In this document: positions 12,459 through 25,900 of the stretch, piece after piece | Layout: every line of letters starts with the position of its first letter | Numbering within the stretch: position 1 is the first letter of the stretch | Assembly: GCF_018873765.1 (NCBI RefSeq) | Contig: NC_057918.1 | Location: 8,812,862-8,876,861, forward strand | Direction: 5' to 3' | From: Telopea speciosissima | Taxonomy: Eukaryota; Streptophyta; Magnoliopsida; Proteales; Proteaceae | DNA length: 64,000 bases | Notes under the pieces: model-generated | The model's input: only the letters and a program-made list of their open reading frames with translations | What the model was told of the DNA's origin: nothing | The model's database searches: none | Translations under genes and position numbers: made by a program

Positions 12459-15400
12459 TGGTTGTTTGATGATTGAACATATGACCCTTTTGTCTCCACT
12501 GCTTGAATGGTAGATGTAGGAAATAGAGCACTATCTGAAAGCAAATCAAAAGTATAAGACAGACAAGCACGCTCCCATGAGATTCTTTTGATGGCATCCA
12601 AGAGAGGATAATGTGAGTTGGAAAGCTAGCAATTGGGGTAGCATTTCAATTCCCACTCACAATGGATCCATGCACCAAATCCTTTTCAGAAAGTGAAATT
12701 GAGTGTTAGTATCTTTTGTAGGCCTAGTTTAGTTTACTCAGTTTGAGAAAAAACTAAAACTCATTTGGATAATGATCTATTTCCCTAGTTCATCTCAGCT
12801 GCTGAAATACCCTTGCTGTCATAAGTATATTTGGTCATCAATTTGAAAAGTACGTATAATGTGATATTATACATAGATTATTTTGACAATTTAGGAAATG
12901 TCTCTAACTATATCTTATTTGTGGGTATGTATTTTAAGCCTTAATATGAGTATCAACCGGTTTGGTTTGGTTTTGATTCTAATATGTACAAACTGAAATC
13001 GAATAAATTTTCATAATCTCAAACTGAAATCGATCGTGTTTAACAATACCTAATCAAGGTAATCTTATACTGATTTAGGTAAATTGGGATCAATGAACGA
13101 CCAAGCGAGTCTAAGGCTTTGGTTCCAAGGTAAATAAAGGGACGAGAAGTGAAATCGCATCAATAAACTAGTTTTAACGAACTCCAAAATATTTCAAATT
13201 AATCTAGTTATTTAATTTTATTTCTTTTTTGGGATAGGTTGTTTAATTACAAAATTTTCATTTTTAAATCAATTCTTCGCTATATTTACAACGAGCCTAG
13301 TTTTGTTTATCAAATGATTTGATCTGATCTTATCTCTCCATTTTTTTGGGGTGGGGGGGGGAGGGGAGGAGGGGGAGCAGGTTCTCTAAGCAGACAGCTT
13401 GGGAAAAATCTCCAAGAGGGCACTTGAATATTGCCACATGGCAGTTGAGTTGAGACCCAAATTTATAGACAGTAGACCCTAAGGTCTCTCCTCTTCAACC
13501 CAATCAGAACTTTTCAAGTGGATCACTGCAAGTTTTAAAAAATGTAAGACTATGAAACAGTACACACTGGTTTAGAACAAGAGAGACTATACAATAGTTG
13601 GTCGAGTAACAACAAGTGTTCATGAATAAAAAAGGATAGTACCAATACATGGGAAGGCATTTGATTGAATTAGATTATGAAATAAGACGCATTACCAATC
13701 AATACCTCAATACCGATTTCTTGATATCCAACAGTTAAAAGTATCATATTATTCATCAAAACTATAGATATAGATATTCAGGTGCCGCCTTAGAAATTCC
13801 TTTCCAAGCTGTCCACTTGGAGGAACTTTTCTTTTTTGGGGAGAGAATTTCCTCTTTTTGCCCTTTCCCACCAGAACAGTGATCACTGTCGTGGGAGGGA
13901 ATCTTGGTGTCCTAAGGACTAGAGATCAGTGCTGTCTTGCTTTCAGCATTTAAAAGAAAAGGAAAAAAAAAAAAAAAAAAAAAAAATCCCTCCAAGAAAT
14001 GCAAGAATTATTCCAACTTTTGACTCTCCTTTGGAAGGGAACTACTGAATAGTCCATCTGATGAACCCCACGAGAATGTCTTTAAAATCAAAGCTGAAGC
14101 CTTAAAGCCCCCCTTAAGGCCCATATCTCTTTTGTTGTGCCCACTTAAAGCTTTATTTCCCAAAGAAAGGTTGATGGTAAAGAGCTACTAACTAGATTCT
14201 GTCATTCCTCCCTCATTGGAAATGGAATGAGTAGTAGTAGTAGTAGCAGCAGTAGTGTGAGCTAGTGTCTTTGGCATTTGGGTTTATTCTTAGGATTCCT
14301 CACTTTTGAAAGAGAATTTTAATGATGGAATAAATCCATAAAGGTGTGTGGGGTGACACCAAAAAAAGATGGGTATAGGGAACCTTTGCCTTTCAATTCT
14401 CCAACCAAAGTGTATAGATTTTTATTCCAAAAAGAAAATGATTGTTTAGGAAAAGTAGCCGTTTGGGTCCTTTGGGTTCTAGAGAGTGTGCTTTTAATCT
14501 ACTGTTTCAGTTTATGATAGAATATATAATTACAGGTCTCATTCTCATGTGCTATTATAGCTCAATTATCACACTCTTTCACCCACCAATTCCAAAGCTT
14601 TTCTTGTTCCAGCTTTGTTTCCTTTTCAGTGGGCTGAATGTGCTAGTGGGCTTTTGTTTGGGGTTTACTGATGGGCACCCATGACGCTCCAAATCCAACA
14701 TCTTCTGAATACAGCCCTGTTGGAAGGCTACACGTGTTTCTCTTTTTCAAGGGTTTTCAGTGACATATTCTCTAAAAAGGAGCTACCCTATTAAAATGGT
14801 CTTGTGGGCACAACGTTGTTGATCATGGAATACACGTGTGACAACCCCCTTCTCTGTATTATACCAACAATACGCTGTATTCTAATACATAATACACAAC
14901 TGTACAGGTCGCACGTGGACAAGTTGCAGGCACGTTGCTGTGGGCCGGGGTCTAATTCTAATCTAACATTGAGATCCACGTATTGTCTTTGTCCTTGTGC
15001 TTGTCCTTGTCCTCATCTCATGTCTGATTTATTTATTTTTAGAGATTTTTTTCCTGAAAAATCATATAGACTACGTTTGGTTGCTAAATTGTATATTTGA
15101 GGAGTTGGTCTTATTTGAAGAATTAATCTCTTTTAAGTGATTGGCTCACTAATATCTTGCAAAAGGTGTCAAGTATCCCAGTGTGTTTACTGTTTGCCAT
15201 TAAATGGCCATGGAGTTAGAGGGAATTAGATCTAACAATAAGATGGGGGATTTCCATGTGAACAACCTCGATCAATAGATCCCAACAAATGGCATAAATT
15301 TCTATCCAAAAATAGTATAAGGAATAGCGCTAATTAAGAATTTTTTTCTTGACGTAATCGTACCTCCCAAGGCCGCTTGATTAGAACCATCACAATTAAG

Positions 15401-16959
15401 AACAACCCTAACCTGAAGAGGTGTGGTAATAGTGGTAGAGTGTAGTCTTTTCTCAGAAAAGTTGATATTAATATGGAATGGGTAACTATTTTAAGTCGGT
15501 TTGGTAGTAGCCCAGACTTTACAATTTACACCAAGCAAGCTGGCATGCTCCAAAAATCAGGGACAGGTTTGGCAAAGTTTAGATAGGGCCCCATGCCAAT
15601 AATATACTGATCCTTTGGTCCCTACAATTAACGATGCCTGATCTATCTAACATCCTTTAAGAAAATACTCGATCCCAAGATGTGACACCCAGGAATTGTC
15701 CAAACCCCTGTCCCACATCAACGTGTCATCTGTGCATTAGTCAGTTGGGGATGTCATGGTATCGTTGTTTGTTATGGAGTTTAACTGGGACCTGGGCCAT
15801 TTCTTGGTTGGCAAATAATGTTGCACACAGATCGTCTATGGTGTCCTGCCTAAAGTGGTCTAAGCGATGCACAAACAGGGCGTCTTGCAATGATCGCCTT
15901 ATTTCTACTCGAGCAAGGTGTTTGGGCAAGAGTAAGGTGATCATTACAGGAGTCCCTATTTATACGCCGCTCAGACCGCTCTGCCGGTAGCACCGTACAC
16001 AATCAGGATCCAATAATGTTTGGTCCGTTCTGTGGAGTTCTGCAACAGTTTTGTTTGATCATTATGACCTCGTCCTCGTGGAGTATGAAAGTTTCTGGTC
16101 CTCTCACCTGTTGTACACTGCACACATATAATGAGGCAGTTCCGCCTTATGTCACCCTCATTGGAGACTCGTCAAATTTCGATCTTTAAAAATTTGATGT
16201 TGTGGGCCTAGAACCGGGCTATCTGATAATAACTTGACGACAATATCCTTTGTTGCCTCCCTGTTGCTTTCAATGCTGGTACAGTCCCTGCAGTGGAAGA
16301 AACAGCATCTCCAGGGTATTTTCGGCATATAAATTCACCCAACTACTCTTTTTTTTTCCCCCCCACTTTGAAGACTACAATGCCCTCGTCGGATTGAGGG
16401 AACTGCTTAAGAAAGGCACCAGAGGTGAAGGGCCTACACGGTTTACAACTCTCCTAGACTTCGTAAGGATGTCAAACGGGACAGATGGATGATCGAAATG
16501 GTTTCTCATTGGTTTCGCTCCTTAGAGGTTAATCCTATATTCGTCCCATTTACTAAATGGTCCCAAAATTAGGATCTGGTCTCCTTTGATAATAGGACAG
16601 TTCAGTTTCAGTTCCTGAATGGTTTTGCACAATTTAAGTCCTAGTTTCAAATCCATACACTATAATATAAGTACTTCTTCGACAGATAACCGTAGTTTCT
16701 CTTTGTAATTGTGACATAATATTTATTGTTTTTTTTCAATCACTATGCCTAGTGAAGTACAATGCTTCACTATGTGCAACATGGCAGTACATGGGTTAGT
16801 GCATGTGATAGAATACCGAGCAAGCATCTCATTGGTACAAATTTCATCTTAAAATGAGTAGAGAAAGTAGCTAAACTTACAAAAGATGTCATTCTGTATT
16901 TTTTATTCATCTCCAATTTTATGGCATTTTGGTAATTTTATTAAAACTTTGAATTAATT
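12457..16959. other. Intergenic, repeat debris, no gene seen
   Basis: Contains a GGTTTGG-type repeat (about 12950-13060), a G-rich tract (about 13350-13380), an A run (about 13960-13986) and AGT/AGC triplets near 14230. A block from about 15680 starts TGTGACACCC, a common first sequence of Gypsy-type LTRs, but no second LTR, primer-binding site or protein remnant could be tied to it. No supported coding region. Confidence 0.4.
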
Positions 16960-17270
16960 TATTAGGGACTTGGGTCTCATCCCCAAAAGCAAGTGGTATC
17001 AGAGCCGGGGGCGTAGAAATTCCCGTTTGGCCGAGGATTCTTGGGTTTGATTTAAGGCTCCACGTCAGCTCCCATGTGGAGGGGGAGATCTGGATCTCAG
17101 GTTCCACGTTTGCCTTCCGCGTGGTGGGAGAGATTATTGGGATATCTGCGCATAAGGCAGAAAAAATAGTCTCACATCGGATATGAATGGGGATGTGGGT
17201 GGGTTAATAGGTACTTAGACACCCTCTCCTTAACAGTTAGCTTTTGAGGATGAGACTCAAGTCCCTAACA
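16960..17270. mobile_element. Small element with inverted ends and a tRNA-iMet primer-site motif
   Basis: The left end (TTAGGGACTTGGGTCTCATC, onward to CCAAAAGC) is the reverse complement, with two changes, of the right end (GCTTTTGAGGATGAGACTCA, onward to AGTCCCTAACA), so the 311 bp unit has about 30 bp inverted ends. Just inside the left end, at 16994-17005, is TGGTATCAGAGC, the standard primer-binding site complementary to initiator-Met tRNA used by plant LTR retrotransposons. It may be a rearranged TRIM-type element. Right-end relatives occur at 8310-8643 and 38357-38429. No clear target-site duplication. Confidence 0.55.
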
Positions 17271-19576
17271 TTTGAGCAATTTTTCTTACTTACTTTTGAC
17301 TAAAATTTGGCCATTAACATGTATGTGGGGTTTTCTATCACATGGACTAACCCATGTACTAAGTGTACTATCAAGTGACAAATAATGAAGCATTATAGTT
17401 CACTAGGTATAATAACGCTTAATTGATTTCTTATTAATCTTTTTTTAGTTCTGCATTCATTGGGAAATCCGTCCCAAAATCTTTCCGTTCCATTAATACT
17501 TGATAGTGCCAAAATCAGGTGCCAAAACTTTCCCATGTAGTAAAGAAATGATTCGGTTGAAGACGATTCCCGATTCCAATCCAAATCGACACGCTTACTC
17601 CCAATCCTACCTAGTATCAAATGTAACAGTGATATATCACTTATGAAACCGTTCTCTGCATGGGAGTGCAATGATCACATATGTATGACAACCAATGAGA
17701 GCACGCACTGGCACATTGGTGGGCAGAAATTCCGCTATTAATGGGGTGTGACGTGGCCCCTGCGTCCCATGCAATGAACTTTTCTCCTATTACTGTAGTA
17801 GATATTGTAACAAAATGTGTCGGCCAACCCTGGGCCAGATATTTTGTGGGCCTCTCTCCAACGGTGTACAAAGCAGTCTAGATAAGACCTCTAATATTGC
17901 CTTGGACTGTTCCTTCAGATTTCACACAATACCTGCCCGCTTTTGTTCAGCATTCTGCATCAAATGTCAACCACCGTTTGATTGCATTTTGTGATTGAAT
18001 TATTTAAAAAAGGGTATCAATCAAGGCCCATGTGGCCGATGATGGAGGAGTGATCGGGTGGTGTATGATGGGGGTCATGTTCAGAATCTTCAGATACAGG
18101 AATGGAGAGACCAGAAAAATCCAATAAGGTTGGGGGTTGGGAAAACAGCCAATAGGCTTTGTCACGAGAGGGCCGAGGGGAGGACTCTGATCAGATCAGA
18201 CCCTCACAGCCTTCTATCCCTCTTCTCTAGATCAGTCTTAATCCGTGACCGAAACTTTAAATGAATGCGGGACCAGTGAGTGTGAGTCCCTTTGGTTCTC
18301 TGTGTTCTCTTGCAAAATTCCAACTCTGATCTTCATGAAAAGAAAATAAAACAAATTGCAAAGTTACAAAAGTCACCGTTGTCATTCACATGCTAAAGTA
18401 ATCAGAGAGGTACCATTTTAATGGATATCACTGAGTGTGAAAGAGAGAGAGAGATAAAGATAGAGAATAATAAATAAATATATAAAAATTCCATTGTTTG
18501 ATATCAACAAAATACAAACATTAAAGGCCCCAAAGACCTTTAAGTTTAGTTGGGCCAAACTTGGGCCATTTAAGAAGGGCATTTCCTTTCCCCAACACTG
18601 AAAGAGGGAAAAAAAGGAAAAAAAAAAAAAAAAAAAAAAAGAATACACACGTGGAACCTCACCCGCCAGTGGGCAAGTGTAATAGAAATCGTTAGGCCAA
18701 AGTTAGGCCCCAAAATAAAGAAGGCTTTATTTTATCCCGCCAAAAAAAACACCAAGCATACACAGACACACGTGTGAGCACATACCCGTGACACACATAC
18801 GTACCACTCTCTATGATTTGAGTCTTTCTACTTAATAAATACTCTATGGGGTACCTCGTTCGAGTTTCTTATTCTCAGTGTAAAACTGCTCTTTCCATCT
18901 TGCAAGTGAAGACTGAAGACCCCTCCATTAATATTAAACAAAGTGAGAGGGAGGAGCAAGTTGAAAAGCAGTGATGGTGGCCTCTTTGAATGAGAAGTTC
19001 TTGGACTTTATCTAGCCTACCACGAACATGAGATGAACAGAAGAAGCTTAATATCTCAACAATTCCCTTATTTTGCCAACCCACTTCATGTCTCACTCAA
19101 CCCTTTTTTTCCTAATCCCTATATCTTGACCCCACCATCTCCTCCTTCCCTTCCATTCAACAATGAATGCTGCCTTTGAATTCAATCCCCACTTTTTTCA
19201 CACTCCCATCAACACACTCCACTAATGAAAGCATTTCTCTCTCTCTCTCTCTCTCTCACAGTAGAAATAATGAACTTACAAATATATATAAACAAATCCC
19301 CCACCCCTTCCCTTGGGAATCTGCAACTACTATCATCAACCCATTAATTAAGGGCAATGCACACACCCCAACCCAGAAAAAATTAAAAAAAAAGAAAGAA
19401 GGGAAGAAGACAAAGAAAGATACCCAAAACGCTCCAAAACTCACCATACCCCAGACACTATAAAACTCTATATCACTCAAAGTCAATAATCACCCTAATC
19501 AATATCACTCTACAAAACAAAACAAAACAAATCCTCCCAACATTAAAAAAAAAATATTGATCGAGGATTAAACTAG
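17271..19576. other. Intergenic region downstream of CYCD1
   Basis: No supported coding region. Contains an A run near 18619-18640, a CT tract near 19235-19257, AAAAC repeats near 19515-19530 and AT-rich sequence. The CYCD1 3' UTR must lie immediately below 19577. Confidence 0.45.
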
Positions 19577-21951
19577 CTAGACACCTTTGGACCAACAAAT
19601 ATTTTTACCATCTCTTTCAATGTCATCACTTTCTTCAGAGTTGATAGGGTTGTCCTTTTCATCCTCTACCCATGAGTAGTTGTTTAGCTTTCTCCTTTTG
19701 CTGGATGGAGATGAAGATGATGACGACGATAAGGAAGATGATGAGCTTCCCGACCGTATCCCACCCAGATGAGTTATGAGTCTGATGAGCTGTGGTACTA
19801 CTCTTGGAGGCTTTCTCTGACTACTACTGTGTTCAACCACAACTTGTTGCATTAGCCTATAACAACTCACAATCCTGTCCTGCAACAAATCCATAATATA
19901 CGTTTTGGAGTTACTGACGCCCGACAGTTAATTTCTTTCTCAATTCTCAACTGATAATGACAATTACGTACGGATATTCTTACTTTCTTTAGTCCATCGC
20001 ACCAGGATCCAGCACTTCCAGGGTTAACAACAAACGATACGTTTGGAATCTCATTGGCGGCACAGAGTATCGCTGCAGCAGCCAACGATGATGGCCAATA
20101 CTCTAGGAAGTTGATCTCTGCATTGAAACCAAGATGAAATAAATCTCTCTATTCTCTCTGTAATTGTAATTTGTAATTGTAGGTAATTTCCCTAAATTTA
20201 AGGAATTTTACCTCGGATAGTGGTTAGGATAGTTTGGGTGGCGCGTGAGACGAGGGAAGCTATAAAAGTAGTAGTCGGGTCGACTTTACAGGCGAAGAAA
20301 GTGATGAAATCGAAAGGTGTTACGGAACGAAGCCTCCAATCCAAGGTAGCCAAAACCAGAAGTTCCATCCTGCGGATGGTCTTGGGCTCAAAGATGAACT
20401 TTGCACCTTCAATCTGCACCGAAAAATTGATTAATACTGTATATGAGGAGTCATCACAGAGAAGAAAAAGGAAAGGGAAGGCTTTGACAGTTAGTTTGAG
20501 GGAGGGGGGCGGGGGGAAGATTAATTAAATGTCGTAATCTGGGGGTTGTCTGTCCATTGCTGTCAATTAATGAAAGGAAGAAGGGTTGAAAGGTAACATT
20601 AAAGAACAGAGACAAAGGTACCTGGAGATCCAGAAGTGATGGTACTAGGGCTTCCTCCATTTTAGCAGCTAATGACAAACATGCTACAGATACCAGTTGT
20701 AATGGCCACCCTCCTCCTCCTCCTTTTGCTTCCTGTCATACATTTATAATAAATTATTAATTTTTAAAGTTAAGTTCCATACTGCCCATGCTAACCCACA
20801 GTAATTAATGTTAAATATCCGTATGTTTAGTGTTTAGTGCACTTCATTGCCACATCATCCATTTAATAAAGCATTGATATCCATATTCGTAGGCGTAATC
20901 ATAGCCGTCCATCCAATGGAAACTTTTTGATCAATCTCTCTCTATGTTTGATGATTGATGACCAAGGAGAAGATCCGTTAGCACGGATCGACGTGAGGAG
21001 GAAGATTCCAATCCAACGGTTTCCAAATTGCAACGCAAATGCGGATTCTCTTTCTCATAATTCATTGTTGAAATTTTTGTTTTTTCGGCTTCAAAGGTCA
21101 ACATACTGCTGATAGAATCTGACTACTACTAGAGTGAGAGTGAGACTGAGAGAGAGGGTGACGGTGACGGTGACGGACACTTACCGGCAGACGACGGGTG
21201 GAGAGGAAACGATCCATGTAATTGACGGAGAGATAAGCCGTTACAGGCTGGAAGCGGTAGAACGCATGCACCTGCACACAACCAAAGTGACCCCATTAAT
21301 GGAGACTGTGACAATAGCTTCGAAATAACTAACACACACCCGCCGGCACTCATCGGCGGTGAAGATCCGAACAATGGATTCGAGTCTGACAGCTCAGCTT
21401 GTACGGCTCCTGCTAATATGCTTTACAGCAAAAGTTAGCTGCCGGAGCCGGAAAACTCTGGATCAATCCAGATCTTTACTGGTGGCTAAGTAATGTAATC
21501 TGTCACTCACAACACTGCAACTTAAAGCTCACCTCCTAATAATCTAATCGATGCACTTATGCAACGACAACTAAGTTCGTTCCCGAGCAAGAACCGGAAA
21601 AAAAGGAGGAAAAATATCGGAAAATCGGCAGCATTACGAGTCATATTTGTGAGCGATTGCCGGAAGAGAAATAAGTGCCTTCGGGCGTTAATAGAATACC
21701 TTGAGAATCCATGCAATGGATTCCTGTCGAGCGGAAGCGTCGAGTTCTTGAGACCGAAACCTTGTGGGATAATCCAATCCAGGCATGTACTCTCCTTCTT
21801 CCTCTACGGACCTAGCAATCGATAACTCCATGTCGGCAGGGAGTTGGAGAGTTGGAAAGAAACATTCCGGCGAGTCTCCGTCAAATATGCCGGCGTCCTC
21901 ATCGCAGAGAAGATCGGAAGAATAATCGGAGAAAGATGAGGACATAGACAT
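19577..21951 (-). CDS. CYCD1;1: D-type cyclin CYCD1 (362 aa, 6 exons)
   Basis: Minus-strand exons 21951-21700, 21271-21185, 20732-20622, 20413-20212, 20117-19984 and 19879-19577 join in frame, all GT-AG. D-type cyclins bind CDKA and steer retinoblastoma-related protein phosphorylation at G1/S in the nucleus. The LxCxE retinoblastoma-binding motif is LLCDE at residues 14-18. The cyclin box runs from about DASARQESIAWILK (71-84) through VNYMDRFLSTRRLP and SLAAKMEEALVPSLLD; the C-terminal cyclin fold carries KTIRRMELLVLATLDWRLRS and FLEYWPSSLAAAAILC. The Ser-rich tail with KRRKLNNYSWVEDE near the C-terminus is a signature of the CYCD1 subgroup and has PEST character. Its length fits the family (about 340). 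A five-glycine run in exon 3 (EAKGGGGGWPLQ) looks specific to this lineage. Upstream lie a GA/CT tract and a TATA-like box. Confidence 0.94.
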
Positions 21952-22126
21952 GATAATCCTTGAAGAGAAAAACTCTTCATTCTCTTCCCATCGTATTAGT
22001 TAATCTGGTCAAACCAAAACTGAGAACCTCGATCTGGATTCCGGAGTATTAGATGCGATCGATGCCTTAAGTTCTCGGCGTCAGAAAGTCGCCATAGATT
22101 CAATGTGAATAGAGACTGCTGAGACT

Positions 22127-22150
22127 GAGAGAGAGAGAGAGAGAGAGAGA
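22127..22150 (-). repeat. (GA)12 tract in the CYCD1 leader
   Basis: Reads as CT repeats in the sense of the CYCD1 transcript, about 180 bases before its start codon. CT/GA leader tracts are common in plants and can bind BBR/BPC proteins (family knowledge). Any effect here is inferred. Confidence 0.6.
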
Positions 22151-22202
22151 CTCTAGCTTCTCAACGGTGAATCTTCTTCCATCCATTTCTATAGAGTCCA
22201 GA

Positions 22203-22212
22203 TATATAAATA
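22203..22212 (-). promoter_or_regulatory. TATA-like box of CYCD1
   Basis: TATATAAATA on the plus strand reads TATTTATATA in the direction of CYCD1, about 250 bases before the start codon. It would put the start of transcription near 22170 with a leader of about 220 bases containing the CT tract. Confidence 0.45.
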
Positions 22213-22882
22213 TGGACTGGGATTTTAGTAATTTTGAAAAATAAAATAAAATAAAAAGAGGCAAGTAAGGGAGGGAGTTTTCTATTTTCACCCTCCCTTT
22301 AGTGAGAGGAGATAGTATCTAACGGGACTAATAAATATATACGAACAATAAGGTTAGTTTTAGAGATGATAATGATTCAGATCATGGGGAGATTTGTTTT
22401 AACGGCTTTCTCCTACATATATGTAGTTTTGAGTTACATAAATTTTCCTTCGGGACAAGAATGCGGGACAGGTTAAAAGAATGGGAAAAAGGATGAATTA
22501 CTAACTACTTATGGCGCCGTTGAGATAGTCTCGCGCTAAAATTGGTTACTGTTAGCGGGAAAAGATAAGATAATACATACATACATTCAGGTCAAGTGTG
22601 TGTGTGTGTCCGTGACATCTTTGCTTGACAGTGTCGCCCCCTACCCTTCCTCCCTAGAGCTACTTACTAATCTTTGATTATTATTATTGAACTTTACTAC
22701 AAAAAAAATAAAAAAGAATATTATTGTTGAACATTACAAAAGAAATACTCCCTAGCTAGAATTATAATGATTATAACGATTATAACGTACTTAGGTTCAA
22801 ATGATTCACAAAGTCTAAATCATACCCGCTGGATTCATCATATTACCTGACAACCTTCAACTTATTCTTATATGATTGACCG
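22213..22882. other. Upstream sequence of CYCD1
   Basis: No coding region seen. Contains a short GT tract near 22597-22608 and AT-rich stretches. Possible CYCD1 cis-elements cannot be assigned with confidence; GCGCCG near 22514 and CTCGCGCTAAA near 22530 are only weakly E2F-like. Confidence 0.35.
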
Positions 22883-22920
22883 AGGGGAGAGGGGTGGGGG
22901 GTGGGGGGTGGGGATGGGGG
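22883..22920 (+). other. G-quadruplex-prone G-rich tract
   Basis: Six runs of four to six G separated by one to three bases, about 930 bases upstream of the CYCD1 start codon. Such spacing meets the usual criterion for intramolecular G-quadruplex formation. Confidence 0.7.
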
Positions 22921-25900
22921 AATTATGAACATTGGTAGTACACTAGTACACGCCCTCTCACACTCTCTTCTTAGGAACAATGTATGTGAATCCCTTTTGT
23001 ATACAAATCGTGAGGCATTCTTTCTTTTACGTTCATTGGTTCGGTGTGGGATACTTCGATACAAGCCTGTGATATGTAGATCTTAAGCCTATCAATTTAG
23101 GACCAGAACTAGAAATCTGATTGGAATTGGCTTGCTTAGAATCAAAATTGACTACTCATTAAGTTCTAGTTTTTAATTTTGGAATCAATTAAGTAAACAA
23201 GATGAGTCGGTTTTTGAATGGGATCCCAACGGTTCTAGACTCGAAAGACCATCGGATCCATTTAAAACTTGTATGTAATCATATATTTAGTGTTGATGAT
23301 TTGTATTAATACTTAGTAGTAAATATTTGCTTTTAAATAATTTGGTTTATATTTACGGGAGAGAGTTTGGTATGCGGCAGCTCTCGATAAGTTCGTGGCA
23401 CAAAAGAGGGTTTATATTGCAAACCCTCTTTTATTATGTGTGTATATATATATATATATAGTTGCGGACTTAAATTGTTAATTGTTCAAACTTTATGATT
23501 TGATGTGGAATCTAATCTTAGTTTCTAGAATTTCCTTTTTAATTGGTTAAACTTAATGAATTGCTGTAGAAAGTAATCTTAGGCTCTAGAATGTAGTTAC
23601 CAACAAATGGTCAATAACCACAAATCAAGTAACCGTGGTTTTACTATGAAAAAGAAGGGTTACATTTAAGGTTTTTTATTATTTTTTTTTAAAGTATCCG
23701 TATTTGTATGGAGATATCTGGAAAAAAAAAAAAAAAACCTGAATATCGAATAGGGTTTCTGAAGGAAAGATATGGGTTACATAAATCAGGTATGTAAACA
23801 GATAATAGAAAATTCGAATTTGGTTTGCATCCTTATCCGTTTAGGGATATTCGTATAGTTAATTATGAAATATCTAGATCCAATCACATCTGATTCATTT
23901 GATCCATATTTAATCCGTGTACATCTCTTAGGGGGGGGGGGAACAAATGATAGAACCAAACCATGAAACTAGCAACTACTGTTGCGTTGATGGGTAAGGT
24001 TTATGGATAAGACATAACTGATGTTGAGTGTAGTAAGTTATTAACCATCACACTAAGTATATATAATGTAATGGATAATGATAACTTGTTACCAAATAAA
24101 TGGATAAATGATAACGAGTGGAACATTAATAGTGATTAAATGAGCAATTAAGATTGGGATTTGAAAAGTTTGTTTTTCATTTTAATTTTAGCATGCATTG
24201 ATTGTAGCAATCATGCTTCAATCTAATTAATGTCATTTATAATATATCACCTATGTTTTAAACATGTTATATATATATATATATATATATATTGATTAGG
24301 ACAAACTGAAAATGTAATTGCATTTATTGAAATATATTTTAGGGAACAGTAGGAGAGTCCAGGACTGAGTTTAATTATTGACACTCGAATGCTTCACCAT
24401 ATAATGATCAGAAAAGCTACTGCAGAAAATTAACACTTATTCTTCTTCTTTTTCCTTGAATGCATGACCACTCATAAATAGACTAGATCGAGCATTTATC
24501 CCAAAAAAAAAAAAAAAAAAAAAGACTACATCGTGATAGAGCAACCAAATTTGGCGGTAGTAGAGAGAAACCAAATTTTGCTTAAAGTTAATTAAGATGT
24601 TTTTCTAGTTATAGAGGGAGATAACTTCAATATCCGATCAAAACTTTATGACCCATTCAAACCGATCTGAGTGGACGAATTTCTCGCGGTGCAAATTCTT
24701 TACTCTTGACTTATTTTTGTATCAAATTTCAAAGCATGACGATTAAAAGCGGGAAAAAAAATAGAATTTAGTCATTAATTAAAATGAAAGTTAACCTACT
24801 CTCTCTTTCATCTTTTCCCATTTGAAAAAGAAGCCAAAATAAAAGAATGATTTATGGAGGTGTCTTGATGAAGCTTGACCATAAAGTTCTTGGTAAGTGG
24901 TTAGAAGTTACCAGGTGAAGAAGAAGAACTGAAGAAGGGATGAATTGAATGGCTGGTCTATGTAAAGCTGGGGTCATCGATAGGTAGTAAAGTATTAGAA
25001 CGTACGAAAGCTAAACAGCTCATCTGACACTTTGAATTTGGATCACATGAATACGGATTGAGCTCCTCTCCTGGGGAGGCCTTGATCCACACGCCATTGT
25101 ATCGGGATACGTGTGATGATGTGGATCGAAAACCCCCAGCCGCACGATGTGTCCTGGAGAGGAGCCAGATCCCATGAATACGAGATATCCTAGTTCTCTC
25201 AATATTATCTTTTACTAGTATATGCATAAATTCAAAAATTTTTGATTTGTCTTATTATGTTTTTTCTTTTCTTTTCTTCACTTTCAAACAAAATTTGGAG
25301 GGTAGTTTAAAGAATGTACTAAAACTTAGGAGGGGTTTGTGAACCCTAGGATGGTGGTTTTCTATTCCCCGGTGGTGGAAGGAAACTCAATTCCTCCCAA
25401 AAAGAAAAAAAGATCAATGATGTCAATAATGTCCATCATATATACCAAAATAATTCCCCATTAATTATTTAGATTTTGATTTGGTATGTATTTTTGGAAT
25501 GCATTCAAGGTCAATTTTGCATTTCCAAGTGATAAAAACAACTATTTTTATCATCCGAGAATGTGAAATCGACTTAGAATGCACACCAAACACAACCTTA
25601 GTTTATCTTTTGACAGTTGATGATATGTCAACTCCACACGATTGGAACTTGGGCGTGATTTAGGATGATTTTTATTTCAATTTCATAGGCTGGTTTCTAT
25701 TTGAGAATTGTTTGGTTTGATTTTTGTACCTTATTTTAATGAAATTGAATTTCTGAAATAGATGAGGAGCAATTTCAATTTTGAAATTGAAAATGAATTC
25801 CCTCTTAATTGCTCTTTAATAAAATGATGGTTAATCCCTCTACCCAAAAAACAATTGATTACTATGATCAACAAAATAGTAATTTCATGTTAAAAATAAA

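Noticed and set aside
12338-12601. Two overlapping minus-strand frames with Ser-Leu repeats
   Set aside because: Produced by the GA microsatellite.
15680-16230. Possible Gypsy LTR starting TGTGACACCC
   Set aside because: No matching second LTR, primer site or protein remnant in reach; kept only as a remark.
23445-23460. TA repeats as promoter TATA boxes (also 24270-24292 and 27194-27215)
   Set aside because: Simple TA microsatellites with no gene downstream.
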